The notes under the pieces were generated by a model. That model saw only the letters and a list, made by a program, of their open reading frames with translations, searched no databases and was not told the DNA's origin. 64,000 nt of DNA from positions 515,375-579,374 of the forward strand of contig JADJGC010000002.1 in NCBI GenBank assembly GCA_016708315.1. Reading direction: 5' to 3'. This stretch comes from a bacterium. Lineage in GTDB: Bacteria; Zixibacteria; MSB-5A5; CAIYYT01. Of this stretch, positions 27,688-36,723 are shown one piece after another (position 1 is the stretch's first letter; every line of letters starts with the position of its first letter). A program made the translations under genes and the position numbers.

Positions 27688-27705
27688 GTTTCATTTCCAT
27701 TTGCA

Positions 27706-28836
27706 CTACGGGACGCATGTGTGCCCGAGGAGGGTTTGGTAATCATTTGCGGTGATCCTATTCCGAAGCCGTCCATACACATATGCTGATGTCCAGATCA
27801 ATAGTAATCCGATAGCGAGCAAGGCCGCGTAACCGACGTGGCCCAGTGTGCCTTTCAATCCGAGTAATGCTGGTATCGTCCACACTACCACAAATTGAGT
27901 TACAAAAGTGAAGAGCGAGTTTCGCCCAAAAATAGACAGTGCCCACAGAGCAATATTGTACTTCCCTTTACAATCCACATACTTGACGAGAAATGCTATT
28001 ACCACTAGGATTAGACCTAGGTAGAATGGTAACAAAGTTCCTGTACGAGAAGGATAAAGAGACAGGAATGTTGCCGGATTCCATACGAACGGATTGAGTC
28101 TCTTGAGTGTAAAGTAAATCATCGCCAAAGCAATTCCAACCGACAATAGCAAAAGCGCTCCTTTTCGAAATCGAAGAAACGCGTCGTTTGCGACAATCTG
28201 ATTCTTTCGCATCGCTGTATATGTTTCACCAACAAATGAACCACACAAGAAAATTGCCAACCAAGGAATTACTGGCCATCCCACCGCCAACGTCGTTTCT
28301 GAATCGGGATCAGTACCAAACAACACAACTTTTAGGACCATCGCAAGTCCTGATTCCGGATGCCACCATAGCTTCGTTCCAAACGCACCAAGCAACATCA
28401 AGATGATAAGTATTAGACGATACGATGGCTTGAAGATCCTGACAATAAGGGGAGCGACGATCAAGCAAAATCCAATAGTATCGGTTATGGGATGATCGAA
28501 AAGCATGTTATGAAAAAAGTCCTGATTCGTGTTGGAGAACGCGAAAGTAACCAACCGCAGCACTGGATGAATGACCACAATGAGAAATAGGCCGCGCCGG
28601 AAGAATCGCCAAGTCGAACGTGGCGACTGATCCCCTGTCAACATGAGATATGTCATGATCATGCCGGAAACGAACATAAATGCTATTGATGCTGATTGGG
28701 TCAGAAGCCACAGTCCTGATAAGAAGAACTCGCTAAACTTCTGCGGGTTGCACACAAGGAATGAGTGTGCAGCGATCACGAGCACCATAGCAATTCCGCG
28801 AACAGCGTCTATCGAACGCAATCGCCCGGTCGTCAT
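27706..28836 (-). CDS. Membrane acyltransferase (acyltransferase-3/DUF1624-like)
   Basis: 376 residues with about 10 membrane helices. The N-terminus 'RLRSIDAVRGIAMVLVIAAHSF' is the typical start of integral membrane acyltransferases, with the conserved Arg-Gly and His in helix 1. It likely O- or N-acetylates a polysaccharide or its lipid-linked precursor. It ends 19 nt before wecB. GGAGA lies 10 nt before the ATG. Family assignment between acyltransferase-3 and the heparan-acetyltransferase-like group is uncertain. Confidence 0.7.
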   Translation of the reverse strand: MTTGRLRSIDAVRGIAMVLVIAAHSFLVCNPQKFSEFFLSGLWLLTQSASIAFMFVSGMIMTYLMLTGDQSPRSTWRFFRRGLFLIVVIHPVLRLVTFAFSNTNQDFFHNMLFDHPITDTIGFCLIVAPLIVRIFKPSYRLILIILMLLGAFGTKLWWHPESGLAMVLKVVLFGTDPDSETTLAVGWPVIPWLAIFLCGSFVGETYTAMRKNQIVANDAFLRFRKGALLLLSVGIALAMIYFTLKRLNPFVWNPATFLSLYPSRTGTLLPFYLGLILVVIAFLVKYVDCKGKYNIALWALSIFGRNSLFTFVTQFVVVWTIPALLGLKGTLGHVGYAALLAIGLLLIWTSAYVYGRLRNRITANDYQTLLGHTCVP

Positions 28837-28973
28837 GAAATCTTTGTCTCCAAAGCTTACTCCCCGCGCTCACAATGTCATCGACCATTAGAATCTAACT
28901 CGGTCTGTTTAGCCCATATAAAAAGAGATACGGTCCCCTGTACCAGCAACGGCTCTACGTTGAGATCACTAAG

Positions 28974-29993
28974 TTACTTGAAGACCGACTTAATGGCGCG
29001 TCGTGAATCGAGGAGAAACTTCGTGATCCAACCCGGAAATTTGGACATGAACATATAAATCTGGGGAGCATTTTCGATTTTGGACAATTCGAGCCTTGCA
29101 TCGTGCGCTTTGCCCCTCAAAAGGAATCGTTCAGCGCGAATCAGTCGTTCCTCTCTAACACGCGCTCTGTAAAAATCGCCGTGTTGCTGCAAGAACTCCT
29201 GATCGATTCCCCAAACTCGTTCCATTATCTTTAGCCGAGCGGTAGCAAGATCGAAGAGATCCAAGTCTGTAAGCTGAGTGCCGCTATGATGATGCACCAT
29301 GGTCGACTCGCAATGAAGGTATGCGCCTTTGCCTGCACGTGCCAATCGCGCACCGCACTCCCATTCTTCCGCCGTTGTCGTATCTTCAGCAAATTTAAGA
29401 TTCTCTCCAGCTTCGGAGCGCCTGACAATAATTGTGTCTACAGACACATAAGATGTACAACACTGCGAGCGATAAAGGTTCGTCCCTTCGTAACACAAGC
29501 AATCAACAACCCCGGCGGGAAGCGTCATGAAAGAAGAAATTGGTCTCGCTGAACCCATAATTTCATGCCAATCCAACTCACGCTCCGACTGTGTTTCTAA
29601 GGCAAAGCGCCTCACGTTGCCGTCATTGAAGCGCGTCGTGAAATTGCTGAAGCAAAACAACAAGTCAGTCCGCGCAATGATTACGTTTCGGAGCAACAAC
29701 AGATGATCAGGCATCCATTCATCATCAGAATCGAGAAAGGCAACTAGTGGCCTTGTGGCTTCGCGAATGCCGCGATTTCGAGCGGCGCCAGCGCCGGCGT
29801 TGGAGGTCTTAACATACCTCAATTTCGAACCGAACCGACCCACTACTTCGTCGGTGTTGTCGGTTGAGCCATCATTTACTACAATTAACTCATCGTCCGG
29901 TTCAAGTTGCACGAGTACTGAATTGATTGCTCTCGAGATCAGCGATGCGCGATTGTAAGTCGGTATAATAACGGAGATAGCGGAGGTTTTCAT
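28974..29993 (-). CDS. Glycosyltransferase family 2 (GT-A)
   Basis: 339 residues. 'ISVIIPTYNRASLISRAI' and 'VNDGSTDNT' are the nucleotide-binding start of GT2, and 'FLDSDDEW' (~92-99) is the DxD-like metal site. The N-terminal GT-A domain is followed by a family-specific C-terminal part with 'MVHHHSGTQLTDL'. It is a close paralogue of the next gene (30152-31288), aligned end to end apart from that gene's longer tail. AGGAAA precedes the ATG. Probable EPS side-chain or backbone transferase. Confidence 0.85.
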   Translation of the reverse strand: MKTSAISVIIPTYNRASLISRAINSVLVQLEPDDELIVVNDGSTDNTDEVVGRFGSKLRYVKTSNAGAGAARNRGIREATRPLVAFLDSDDEWMPDHLLLLRNVIIARTDLLFCFSNFTTRFNDGNVRRFALETQSERELDWHEIMGSARPISSFMTLPAGVVDCLCYEGTNLYRSQCCTSYVSVDTIIVRRSEAGENLKFAEDTTTAEEWECGARLARAGKGAYLHCESTMVHHHSGTQLTDLDLFDLATARLKIMERVWGIDQEFLQQHGDFYRARVREERLIRAERFLLRGKAHDARLELSKIENAPQIYMFMSKFPGWITKFLLDSRRAIKSVFK

Positions 29994-30151
29994 TTTCCTA
30001 AACTTTGGCTAGTTTGAATCCGGTGAACCCTAAAACTAGTTGTCGGCAGAATCCAAAGCAACCTAAATATTGCTGCTCAGTTGGCAATGAATCACAATGC
30101 TCCACTACCTCTGCAAATAGCGGGGCTGGTTGTTTAGGCTTCTTTTCTATC

Positions 30152-31288
30152 CTAAAACAGCCCCAATAAAGCCGTTTGGGCATATTGCGCTACGACGTCC
30201 GATACAAGCGCAGGATCAGAACCGGGAAAGCTGAAATCCGAGTGGGCGGCAATGCCAAGAACGGCGATGCCTTTCAAAATAGATTTGATTGCCCGCCGAA
30301 AATTCAGAAGACCCTTAGTGACATTTCCGGGAAGCTTCGAGAGCAGCTTGTAACTATGGGGTACATTTTGGGTAAACTTGATTTCCTGTCTTGCCTCTTT
30401 CGTTTTTCCCTGCACGAGAAACCCGCCCACCCTGATCATTCTGTCAGCCCTTAGTCGCTGCTCATAATAGGATCGGTGGTGACGCAAAAAGTTGTCGTCG
30501 GCTCCCCAGATTCGCTGTAGAACGACAATCCGTGAAGCCGCCATATCGAACCCGCTATTGTCGACCAGCTGCTCACCAGTATGGTGGTGGACGAGTGTAC
30601 TTTCGTAATGAATGTACAGTCCCTTGCCTGCAGCGGCCAATCGGGCGCCACACTCCAACTCCTCGGCTACCTTGGTATCGTCGGCAAACCAAAGCGCTTG
30701 GCCTGCCGCTTCCTTGCGTACAATCAAAGTGTCGGCAGATAGATAGCTTGTACCACACAGCGACTTGTAGAGATTGTCCGTTTCATGGCAGGTGTAATCC
30801 TGTAGTCCTTTCGGTAGTGTCATGAACGAAGACAACTTCTTCGAAGGGCCAACGATCTCGTCCCAGTCCAATTCCCGATTGTCTTGCGTCTCAAGTGAAA
30901 ACCGGCGCACAGTTCCGTCTTTGAATCGAGTGCAAAAATTAGTGAAGCAAAACAGCAGTTCCGGTCGCGCTCTCATCACTGAGCGGAGCAGTAGATTGTG
31001 TTCGGGCATCCATTCATCATCGGAATCCAAGAACGTAATCAGAGGTCGGGTCGCTTCCTGTACGCCGCGATTTCGCGCGGCACCGCACCCGCCGTTTTTT
31101 GTTTTGATATACTTAACCCGGTCGCCATACTTAGCAACGATGTCCTGAGTGTTGTCCGTCGATCCGTCGTCAATTATGATCAACTCGTCATCTGGTTCCA
31201 TCTGCGAAAGTACTGAGTTGATAGCTCTAGTGATCAAATGGGCGCGATTAAACGTTGGTATGATGGTTGAGATGGCAAAGTCATTCAT
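30152..31288 (-). CDS. Glycosyltransferase family 2, tandem paralogue with extra tail
   Basis: 378 residues. Same layout as its neighbour: 'STIIPTFNRAHLITRAI', 'IDDGSTDNT', 'FLDSDDEW' and 'LVHHHTGEQLVD'. It carries about 40 extra C-terminal residues after RRAIKSILK that have no counterpart in the paralogue. The pair arose by tandem duplication and diverged in the middle region, which usually sets acceptor choice. No strong ribosome site is seen before the ATG. Confidence 0.85.
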   Translation of the reverse strand: MNDFAISTIIPTFNRAHLITRAINSVLSQMEPDDELIIIDDGSTDNTQDIVAKYGDRVKYIKTKNGGCGAARNRGVQEATRPLITFLDSDDEWMPEHNLLLRSVMRARPELLFCFTNFCTRFKDGTVRRFSLETQDNRELDWDEIVGPSKKLSSFMTLPKGLQDYTCHETDNLYKSLCGTSYLSADTLIVRKEAAGQALWFADDTKVAEELECGARLAAAGKGLYIHYESTLVHHHTGEQLVDNSGFDMAASRIVVLQRIWGADDNFLRHHRSYYEQRLRADRMIRVGGFLVQGKTKEARQEIKFTQNVPHSYKLLSKLPGNVTKGLLNFRRAIKSILKGIAVLGIAAHSDFSFPGSDPALVSDVVAQYAQTALLGLF

Positions 31289-31472
31289 TGGCTAGTTTTC
31301 CATTTCGCTCGGAATTACGGTTACATCTGCTCTATCTATAATCGTCAGAACTTAATAAAGTTGAAGCAATATTCGACCACGAAAGAAACGATACGAACAA
31401 TCATGGACTTATTCGCTCACAATTTACGAATTTCTCGAAGATCAGTCAAGTCCATTTGCTTCAAATTCGCGG

Positions 31473-31489
31473 GTGATATCACATATCAC
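31473..31489. repeat. Short inverted repeat upstream of GT2 gene
   Basis: GTGATAT (31473-31479) and ATATCAC (31483-31489), 7-bp perfect arms with a 3-nt spacer, in the 241-bp gap between the deacetylase stop and the start of the GT2 gene at 31288. It could be an operator or a weak hairpin. The rest of this gap shows nothing I can name. Confidence 0.3.
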
Positions 31490-31529
31490 GTTATCAGCTC
31501 CCTTGAAATCGCTATCTCATGAGGCATTT

Positions 31530-32633
31530 CTAATCGCTGGATTTCGTATGAAGCGGCCATTCTTCAAGACCAAAGGGGCGGGGCCATTGTTTCGTGCAAT
31601 ATTCTAGCCCCAAGACCCTCGCGAAGACCGCAGTTGAGTTTGTTTGGGCAAGGCAGGTACGAGCAAGGAGATAACGGTCGCACCCAGCGTCAACATGGCC
31701 CCACCAGCTCGTACAAGCGTACAGGTAGTCGTGCTTTTCAAAGAGTGGTCGAAGTCGTCGGTATCCATTCACATCGTAACCGTAAGGATATGCGAAACCT
31801 ACTGCTTCTACGCCGAGTCGTTGTTGTATAACTCTTTTTGATTCTCTAATTTCCATGTCGGCAGCCTCCAAGTCCAGAAATGAGAGATTTCTGTGCGAAC
31901 ACGAGTGCGCTCCAAACCTAATGCCATAAGCAGCCATTTCTTTTATCTGCGTCCAATTTAAAACGAGTTGTTCCCTTTGCAACAATGGACTGTCCCCAAT
32001 CAGAGTTGCGCGCAGGTCATGCATCACTTGATCTCTGACTTTGTCTTCCATCTTCATAAGGATGCCACCAAGCTGGTCGCGAAGTACTGCTTTGAATTTA
32101 TTTGGCTGCTTCGCCAACCATGTGACGTTTACTTTGAAGCCTGCAATTATCTTCTCCACGCCAGCAATTCTGTGAGAGTCTATTGAGCACTCGTCCACAT
32201 ACTGGTTTAGCAATAGCCACCATGGACTTACTTTGCCATCGATCCAATTCGTTGGCAGATAGATAGTCGCAGGGATATCGTGTTTCCTCAGTAGCGGATA
32301 CAGGAGGCTGTGGGTACCGACGTAGCCGTCATCGAAAGTGAGAGCGACACTTTTGGTTTGGATCTTTCCTGTGTTCAGAATCTCCAATACAGCGTCCTCT
32401 ACAGTTATCACCCGGTAGTGCCGCTTCATCGCGACGATTAATGCCTCAAGCTGTGAAGTATTAGGAGTATCAGAGCTGTACCAGTGTGCCAGTTGTTCGC
32501 TCTCTGTCACGACATCGTGGTACATCAGAATTAGTAATCGGTTTTCGCTCGGAGCACTGATAAACTCGTGCAACGACGTATAGCCGCTATAATACAACAG
32601 CTTCTTAAGCAATTCTGTGTGTCGCGCGCTCAA
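31530..32633 (-). CDS. Polysaccharide deacetylase (NodB/CE4 family)
   Basis: 367 residues. The CE4 motif 1 'VALTFDDGYVGTHSLLYPLL' (~100) supplies the catalytic/metal Asp pair, and 'FGAHSCSHRNLSFL' (~245) gives the two metal His of motif 2. It removes N-acetyl groups from amino sugars, likely in the EPS. It starts at TTG 32633, overlapping the stop of the upstream GNAT/FemAB-like gene by 4 nt (TTGA), so translation is coupled. One of two clear deacetylases in the locus. Confidence 0.85.
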   Translation of the reverse strand: MSARHTELLKKLLYYSGYTSLHEFISAPSENRLLILMYHDVVTESEQLAHWYSSDTPNTSQLEALIVAMKRHYRVITVEDAVLEILNTGKIQTKSVALTFDDGYVGTHSLLYPLLRKHDIPATIYLPTNWIDGKVSPWWLLLNQYVDECSIDSHRIAGVEKIIAGFKVNVTWLAKQPNKFKAVLRDQLGGILMKMEDKVRDQVMHDLRATLIGDSPLLQREQLVLNWTQIKEMAAYGIRFGAHSCSHRNLSFLDLEAADMEIRESKRVIQQRLGVEAVGFAYPYGYDVNGYRRLRPLFEKHDYLYACTSWWGHVDAGCDRYLLARTCLAQTNSTAVFARVLGLEYCTKQWPRPFGLEEWPLHTKSSD

Positions 32634-33832
32634 GCTGTTACCTGCTTTCTAGTTTTCCCACCGAGCATTCTTTTGACGGTAGCGGTCTTATCCCCCAAAA
32701 TGACATTGATTACTTGGCGGCCGAATTTAGAAATGAACTGCCGAAGAATGAAAGCAACTGCGCCGATTGAACGGTTGTAAAAAGACGACAATAATTCTCT
32801 TTGCTCCAAGTCGGTCCAATCGTACTTGTACTCCTCGAATCCCCGCAGAAAATCAAAACGACTATAGCCCCTTCTGATTGCCTCTTCAATACATCTTCCC
32901 ATCAGCACGCGTCCAATACTGGCCTTTGGCACTGCCGAACGATCAACTCCCAGCAAGTAATAGTAGAGCACCCTTCCGTAAACAAATCCATACAGGCTCG
33001 CCACCGGTGTCCCGTTGAGTTCCAAGTTGCAGAGAAATAATTGGCCGGTTGATAACAAACTAAGCGCATACTTCATGTGAAACTCGCGAAACGTTTTGGT
33101 TTCAAATGCACCTTGATGACCGCGGTCGATCCACGATTTTCTATGCAATTCGATATGCGTTTGCATAAATGAAGCAAGGTCTTGAGAATTCTCACAAAGT
33201 CGAAGTTGGACTTCACCGGCCTGCGACATCGATTCGGAAGATACCTTAAATGCTCGTCTTTGATTGACGCTCAGTGAGGCGAGGTACTCTTCCCAAGTTG
33301 ATGGCAATTCGATGTATGGACAGATGATGTAACCCCAGAGAGCAAGCTCAAGGCAGCGTTTGTCGGTTTCAGACTTCTTGCGAAATGCCTGAAGCACTTT
33401 CGAGTTGGACGGTATGCTGTTGTACTCCCAGATGTCCCACTCCCCGCCTAGCTCGCCAAATAGACGTTCCCAAATGGCGCCGCAGATTGCTACGGAGTTT
33501 TTCCGATGCACGATCAAATCGGTGTGGTCACCGCACACCTCCTCAGAACCGATCAACTTGAGAATCCGGACCCCAAAGAGGAGAAAGCTACGTTTCTTCT
33601 CAACCCAGAACGGTGCAAGACCAACCAAACGGTCGTCGTCATAGACCGCAAGACAGAGAATCGCCCGGTTCTGTAAGTAGACGTGCAGCCAATTTGAAAT
33701 CCAGTCCCAGCTCATTGCATGACAGGGCGTGAGACTTTGCTCCAGTAGCCGATCCCATTGGCCGGAAACGGAATTCAATTCCTCGATTGTGCGAAGATCT
33801 TCTACTCTAAGCATTCTTGATTCAACTTTCAA
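32630..33832 (-). CDS. GNAT/FemAB-like transferase (BioF2/CelD-like domain)
   Basis: 400 residues. The central acetyltransferase-6-like domain shows 'WEEYLASLSVNQRRAFKVSSE' (~185-205), 'FHMKYALSLLSTGQLFLC' and 'GVDRSAVPKASIGRVLMGR' followed by 'RGYSRFDFLRG', the pattern of FemAB-type GNAT-fold enzymes in EPS loci. It probably transfers an aminoacyl or acyl group to an amino sugar, perhaps one exposed by the coupled deacetylase. The start is TTG 33832 or ATG 33814; neither has a clear ribosome site. Confidence 0.7.
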   Translation of the reverse strand: MKVESRMLRVEDLRTIEELNSVSGQWDRLLEQSLTPCHAMSWDWISNWLHVYLQNRAILCLAVYDDDRLVGLAPFWVEKKRSFLLFGVRILKLIGSEEVCGDHTDLIVHRKNSVAICGAIWERLFGELGGEWDIWEYNSIPSNSKVLQAFRKKSETDKRCLELALWGYIICPYIELPSTWEEYLASLSVNQRRAFKVSSESMSQAGEVQLRLCENSQDLASFMQTHIELHRKSWIDRGHQGAFETKTFREFHMKYALSLLSTGQLFLCNLELNGTPVASLYGFVYGRVLYYYLLGVDRSAVPKASIGRVLMGRCIEEAIRRGYSRFDFLRGFEEYKYDWTDLEQRELLSSFYNRSIGAVAFILRQFISKFGRQVINVILGDKTATVKRMLGGKTRKQVTA

Positions 33833-33877
33833 CCCGTTTTGCGATGTCGAAGACTTACCCAGTAATCATCGCACAAT

Positions 33878-35278
33878 TTAGAACTCTAGCGGCACTTTTG
33901 ATATCACCCAGCGAAATTTCCCATTGGCGGTTCGCTCAATCGATTCAACAATATCGACAGTAACTTCGACACGAGCTCCCAAAACCTTTTGCAGCTCCGT
34001 TTGAATGAACTCGCTGTCTGCCTCCGTATATGCCGCACGCGGCACTACCCGCATCACCACGCGGTGGCGCTCTTCTTGAACAATCTGCGACTCGGCAACA
34101 TTTATTAGGTGATGAGTCACAGCATTGAGGATAGACGAAGATACATAACGCCCGTCTGGTGTGACAACAATATCTTCATCTTTTGTCGTGACACCGCTCA
34201 TTACCGGCATTGACCGGCCACAGCGGCAAGGTTCAGTTTCCAGCGAAGTTACATCGCTTGTTTCGTACCGAATCAACGGCATCGAGAAATTGTGCAGTCC
34301 GGTCGCAACTATTCTCCCCAAGGTGTTAGCAGGCGATGCGCCGCCCTTTCCGTCGGAAATCTCTACAAGACCAAAATCACTGTTGATGTGCTTGCCCATG
34401 TGTTGTTCGCACTCTGTTGCAAATACAACTCGCTCTGCCATTCCATAGAAATCGAATACTCGACACGCAAAGGCCTTTTCAATGGCCGCACGTTGAGAAG
34501 GCTGGAGAGTCTCCGACGAAGTGAATACTGCCTTGAGTGGAAATGTCTCGTTGCGTTGATTGAGGTAGCCTGCCAGTACTGACATTGTCGACGGGTATCC
34601 TTCCAGGGCCAGCGGACCGAATTTGGCAAGCTTCTCAAAGTAGAATCTCATGTTGCCGGGCGACAAATGAAAAGACGAGCAAAAGAGGTGATTCATCACC
34701 CAGTTATGTCTCCAAAAAGGTGGCTTTGATTGACCCAATGGGGCGACTTGGCGTCCAAGGAAAAAAGCAATTTTGTCGCCGGGGTTAATACCGGCGAGAC
34801 GCTTCTGTCGCCAATCAACGACAGTCTTTAGCAGGCAGACGTGTCGGTCCCACACGAGACGAAGCGGCGATCCCGTCGTTCCTGAAGTGTGTCCGACGAT
34901 GCGGTCAGACTTTGACACATTCTGTGCGATGAGTTCTGCACCCTTCTCCATCACCATTTTTCTTGTCAAGCGCGGTAACTTTGCCAAATCAGAAAGATTA
35001 CGTATGTCGGCGGGCGTCAGATGCAGATTCCTAAATAGATCACTGTAAAACGGTACGTTTGTATAGCAATGCGAAACTAGTTTCTGCAATTGCTCTTCTT
35101 GGTAGGCCACCAATTCTGCCTGAGACCACTTTAGATGTCCTTCGAATTCATTGAGGAGTCGATCAAACTTGGGTCCGTATTCTCGCCAATAAACCTTGAG
35201 TCCGTACAGCGATACTCCGAGGTGCTGCACCAACGGTGGCGATGATTCGTATAGAGATTGTAAGATACCTGAAGACAA
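33878..35278 (-). CDS. Phenylacetate-CoA ligase-like adenylating enzyme (PaaK/CapK family)
   Basis: 466 residues. It has the adenylate-forming P-loop 'GHTSGTTGSPLRL' (~130-142), 'DFYGMAERV' (~275) and a CapK-like Cys cluster near 'EPCRCGRSMP' (~350). CapK homologues are common in capsule/EPS loci, where they activate a carboxylic acid. It begins at TTG with GGAG five nt upstream. It is the second adenylate-forming enzyme of the locus, besides the ACP-linked ligase at 7.2-8.8 kb. Confidence 0.8.
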   Translation of the reverse strand: MSSGILQSLYESSPPLVQHLGVSLYGLKVYWREYGPKFDRLLNEFEGHLKWSQAELVAYQEEQLQKLVSHCYTNVPFYSDLFRNLHLTPADIRNLSDLAKLPRLTRKMVMEKGAELIAQNVSKSDRIVGHTSGTTGSPLRLVWDRHVCLLKTVVDWRQKRLAGINPGDKIAFFLGRQVAPLGQSKPPFWRHNWVMNHLFCSSFHLSPGNMRFYFEKLAKFGPLALEGYPSTMSVLAGYLNQRNETFPLKAVFTSSETLQPSQRAAIEKAFACRVFDFYGMAERVVFATECEQHMGKHINSDFGLVEISDGKGGASPANTLGRIVATGLHNFSMPLIRYETSDVTSLETEPCRCGRSMPVMSGVTTKDEDIVVTPDGRYVSSSILNAVTHHLINVAESQIVQEERHRVVMRVVPRAAYTEADSEFIQTELQKVLGARVEVTVDIVESIERTANGKFRWVISKVPLEF

Positions 35279-35590
35279 TTCCGCTCCGAACTAATAGTTA
35301 CATCGCGAGCTATAGATCGCAATGGCTATTGCTTGACCATTGGTTTCGAATTGAACCGCCAATTCCAACTCCGTTTTTCAAGGCAAGCGAGGATTGGCAC
35401 TTCGTTGACCTTGTAAGCTCCGCATGAAATCACTCCAGCATCAACATAATCTTTTTGAAAATACTGTACCAGATATTGTTCCAAATTTGCAATCTGAGAG
35501 CCGCTGCCTTGGAAAATACTGCGGAACCATCCGAACTCGCGGGCGGATGTTCGACCGCAGTCTATGCACTCTTATCGACATACAGTGGCT
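35279..35590. other. Intergenic region, nothing recognisable
   Basis: 312 bp between the PaaK-like gene start and the CapA stop. Apart from the GGAG ribosome site for the ligase at its left edge, I see no plausible ORF, hairpin with T tract, or promoter of good quality. TTGGCAC at 35395 resembles a -24 element, but no TTGC follows at the right distance. Confidence 0.35.
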
Positions 35591-36703
35591 TCAACTTGAA
35601 GGAGGCTCCTTTCTCGTGATTCGGTTCGAGACAATACCTTGCGCTATTGCCCAGAGCCGGCGAATTCCGAATCGGTGGAGATTTTTCAGATAGTGGCTGT
35701 ATACCCCTTGACGAAAACGGTGCAGCTCCCTTGCCACTTCCTGTTCCCACTCTGATTGGTTGGCATCGGGATCAATTAGTGTCGCCAATTGCTCAATTTC
35801 CTTCTTGAGCCTAATAGCATCATCGCCCTCGGCCAAGACCGGCTGCCAGTCTCGATTGATGACCGCCGGAATAATATCATAGATAACATCGTTGACATTC
35901 CTCACCTGCATTCGCAAAATCATCGACTTTCGCAGAGGTTCGTCCCACAGGTCGAAAACGAAGTCCCCGAGGCTGTAGGCGATTACTCGACCTCGATATC
36001 TCTCGACACCCTGCAGAATGTGCGGATGATGACCGAGAATTATATGCGCGCCTGAATCAATGAACTTGCGCCCAAGGCGGACCTGTTCGCCCGACGGTCG
36101 ATTGATGAACTCCTCCCCCCAATGCAAGGACAGCACAATTATATCAACCTGGCTGCGAACTGACTCTATGTCATTGCAGATTCGTTGTTCGCTGCCTGCA
36201 ACGTCGATTCTGGGTGAGACAGTGTATTGTTCCGGCCTGAAATTGTAACCCAACATTCCCACCCTGAATCCATTCTTCTCGAGGATTCTGAGATTTCGCA
36301 TGTCGCGATCGGGATACTCGATTCCCGTAAATGCAATGCCCTTTGAGATAAGGTGGTCTGCAGTTTCGAGCACTGCGGCCATTCCGTGCTGCATAATGTG
36401 GTTGTTCGCGAGAGTGACACAATTGATCCCAGCACTGACAAGTCCTTCAATAGCTTCCGGCTGGGCACGGAGATGGGTCTTCGCAAATGGGTCGGTTTTG
36501 GGATTGAAACGTGATAACACGACTTCAAGGTTGCCAATTGCGATGTCCGATCCAGTGAACACGCCTTTGCACTTCGCAAACGGAAAGTCCGGTCCGTATT
36601 TGGCGATCATGCTGCCGACTCCAAACCCAGAGCAAGCTGGCAGATCTCCCAGCATAATGTCGCCAACGGCAGAGATCGTGAGCCCTGAATTACCGTGCGT
36701 CAA
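35591..36703 (-). CDS. CapA-family poly-gamma-glutamate/capsule-type metallophosphatase
   Basis: 370 residues of the PGA_cap (CapA) family: 'TISAVGDIMLGD' (~9-20), 'GNLEVVLSRF', 'TLANNHIMQHGM' (~108) and 'LHWGEEFINRPSGEQ...ILGHHPHILQG' (~205-240), the metal ligands of this calcineurin-like fold. No signal peptide is seen. It starts at TTG with GGAG upstream. CapA-like proteins accompany polymer biosynthesis; in EPS loci the exact role is unsettled. Confidence 0.8.
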   Translation of the reverse strand: MTHGNSGLTISAVGDIMLGDLPACSGFGVGSMIAKYGPDFPFAKCKGVFTGSDIAIGNLEVVLSRFNPKTDPFAKTHLRAQPEAIEGLVSAGINCVTLANNHIMQHGMAAVLETADHLISKGIAFTGIEYPDRDMRNLRILEKNGFRVGMLGYNFRPEQYTVSPRIDVAGSEQRICNDIESVRSQVDIIVLSLHWGEEFINRPSGEQVRLGRKFIDSGAHIILGHHPHILQGVERYRGRVIAYSLGDFVFDLWDEPLRKSMILRMQVRNVNDVIYDIIPAVINRDWQPVLAEGDDAIRLKKEIEQLATLIDPDANQSEWEQEVARELHRFRQGVYSHYLKNLHRFGIRRLWAIAQGIVSNRITRKEPPSS

Positions 36704-36723
36704 TCATTCTCCAGATACATTGA

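Noticed and set aside
35390..35410. TTGGCAC as a -24 element
   Set aside because: No TTGC follows at the required distance, and no gene starts downstream on that strand.
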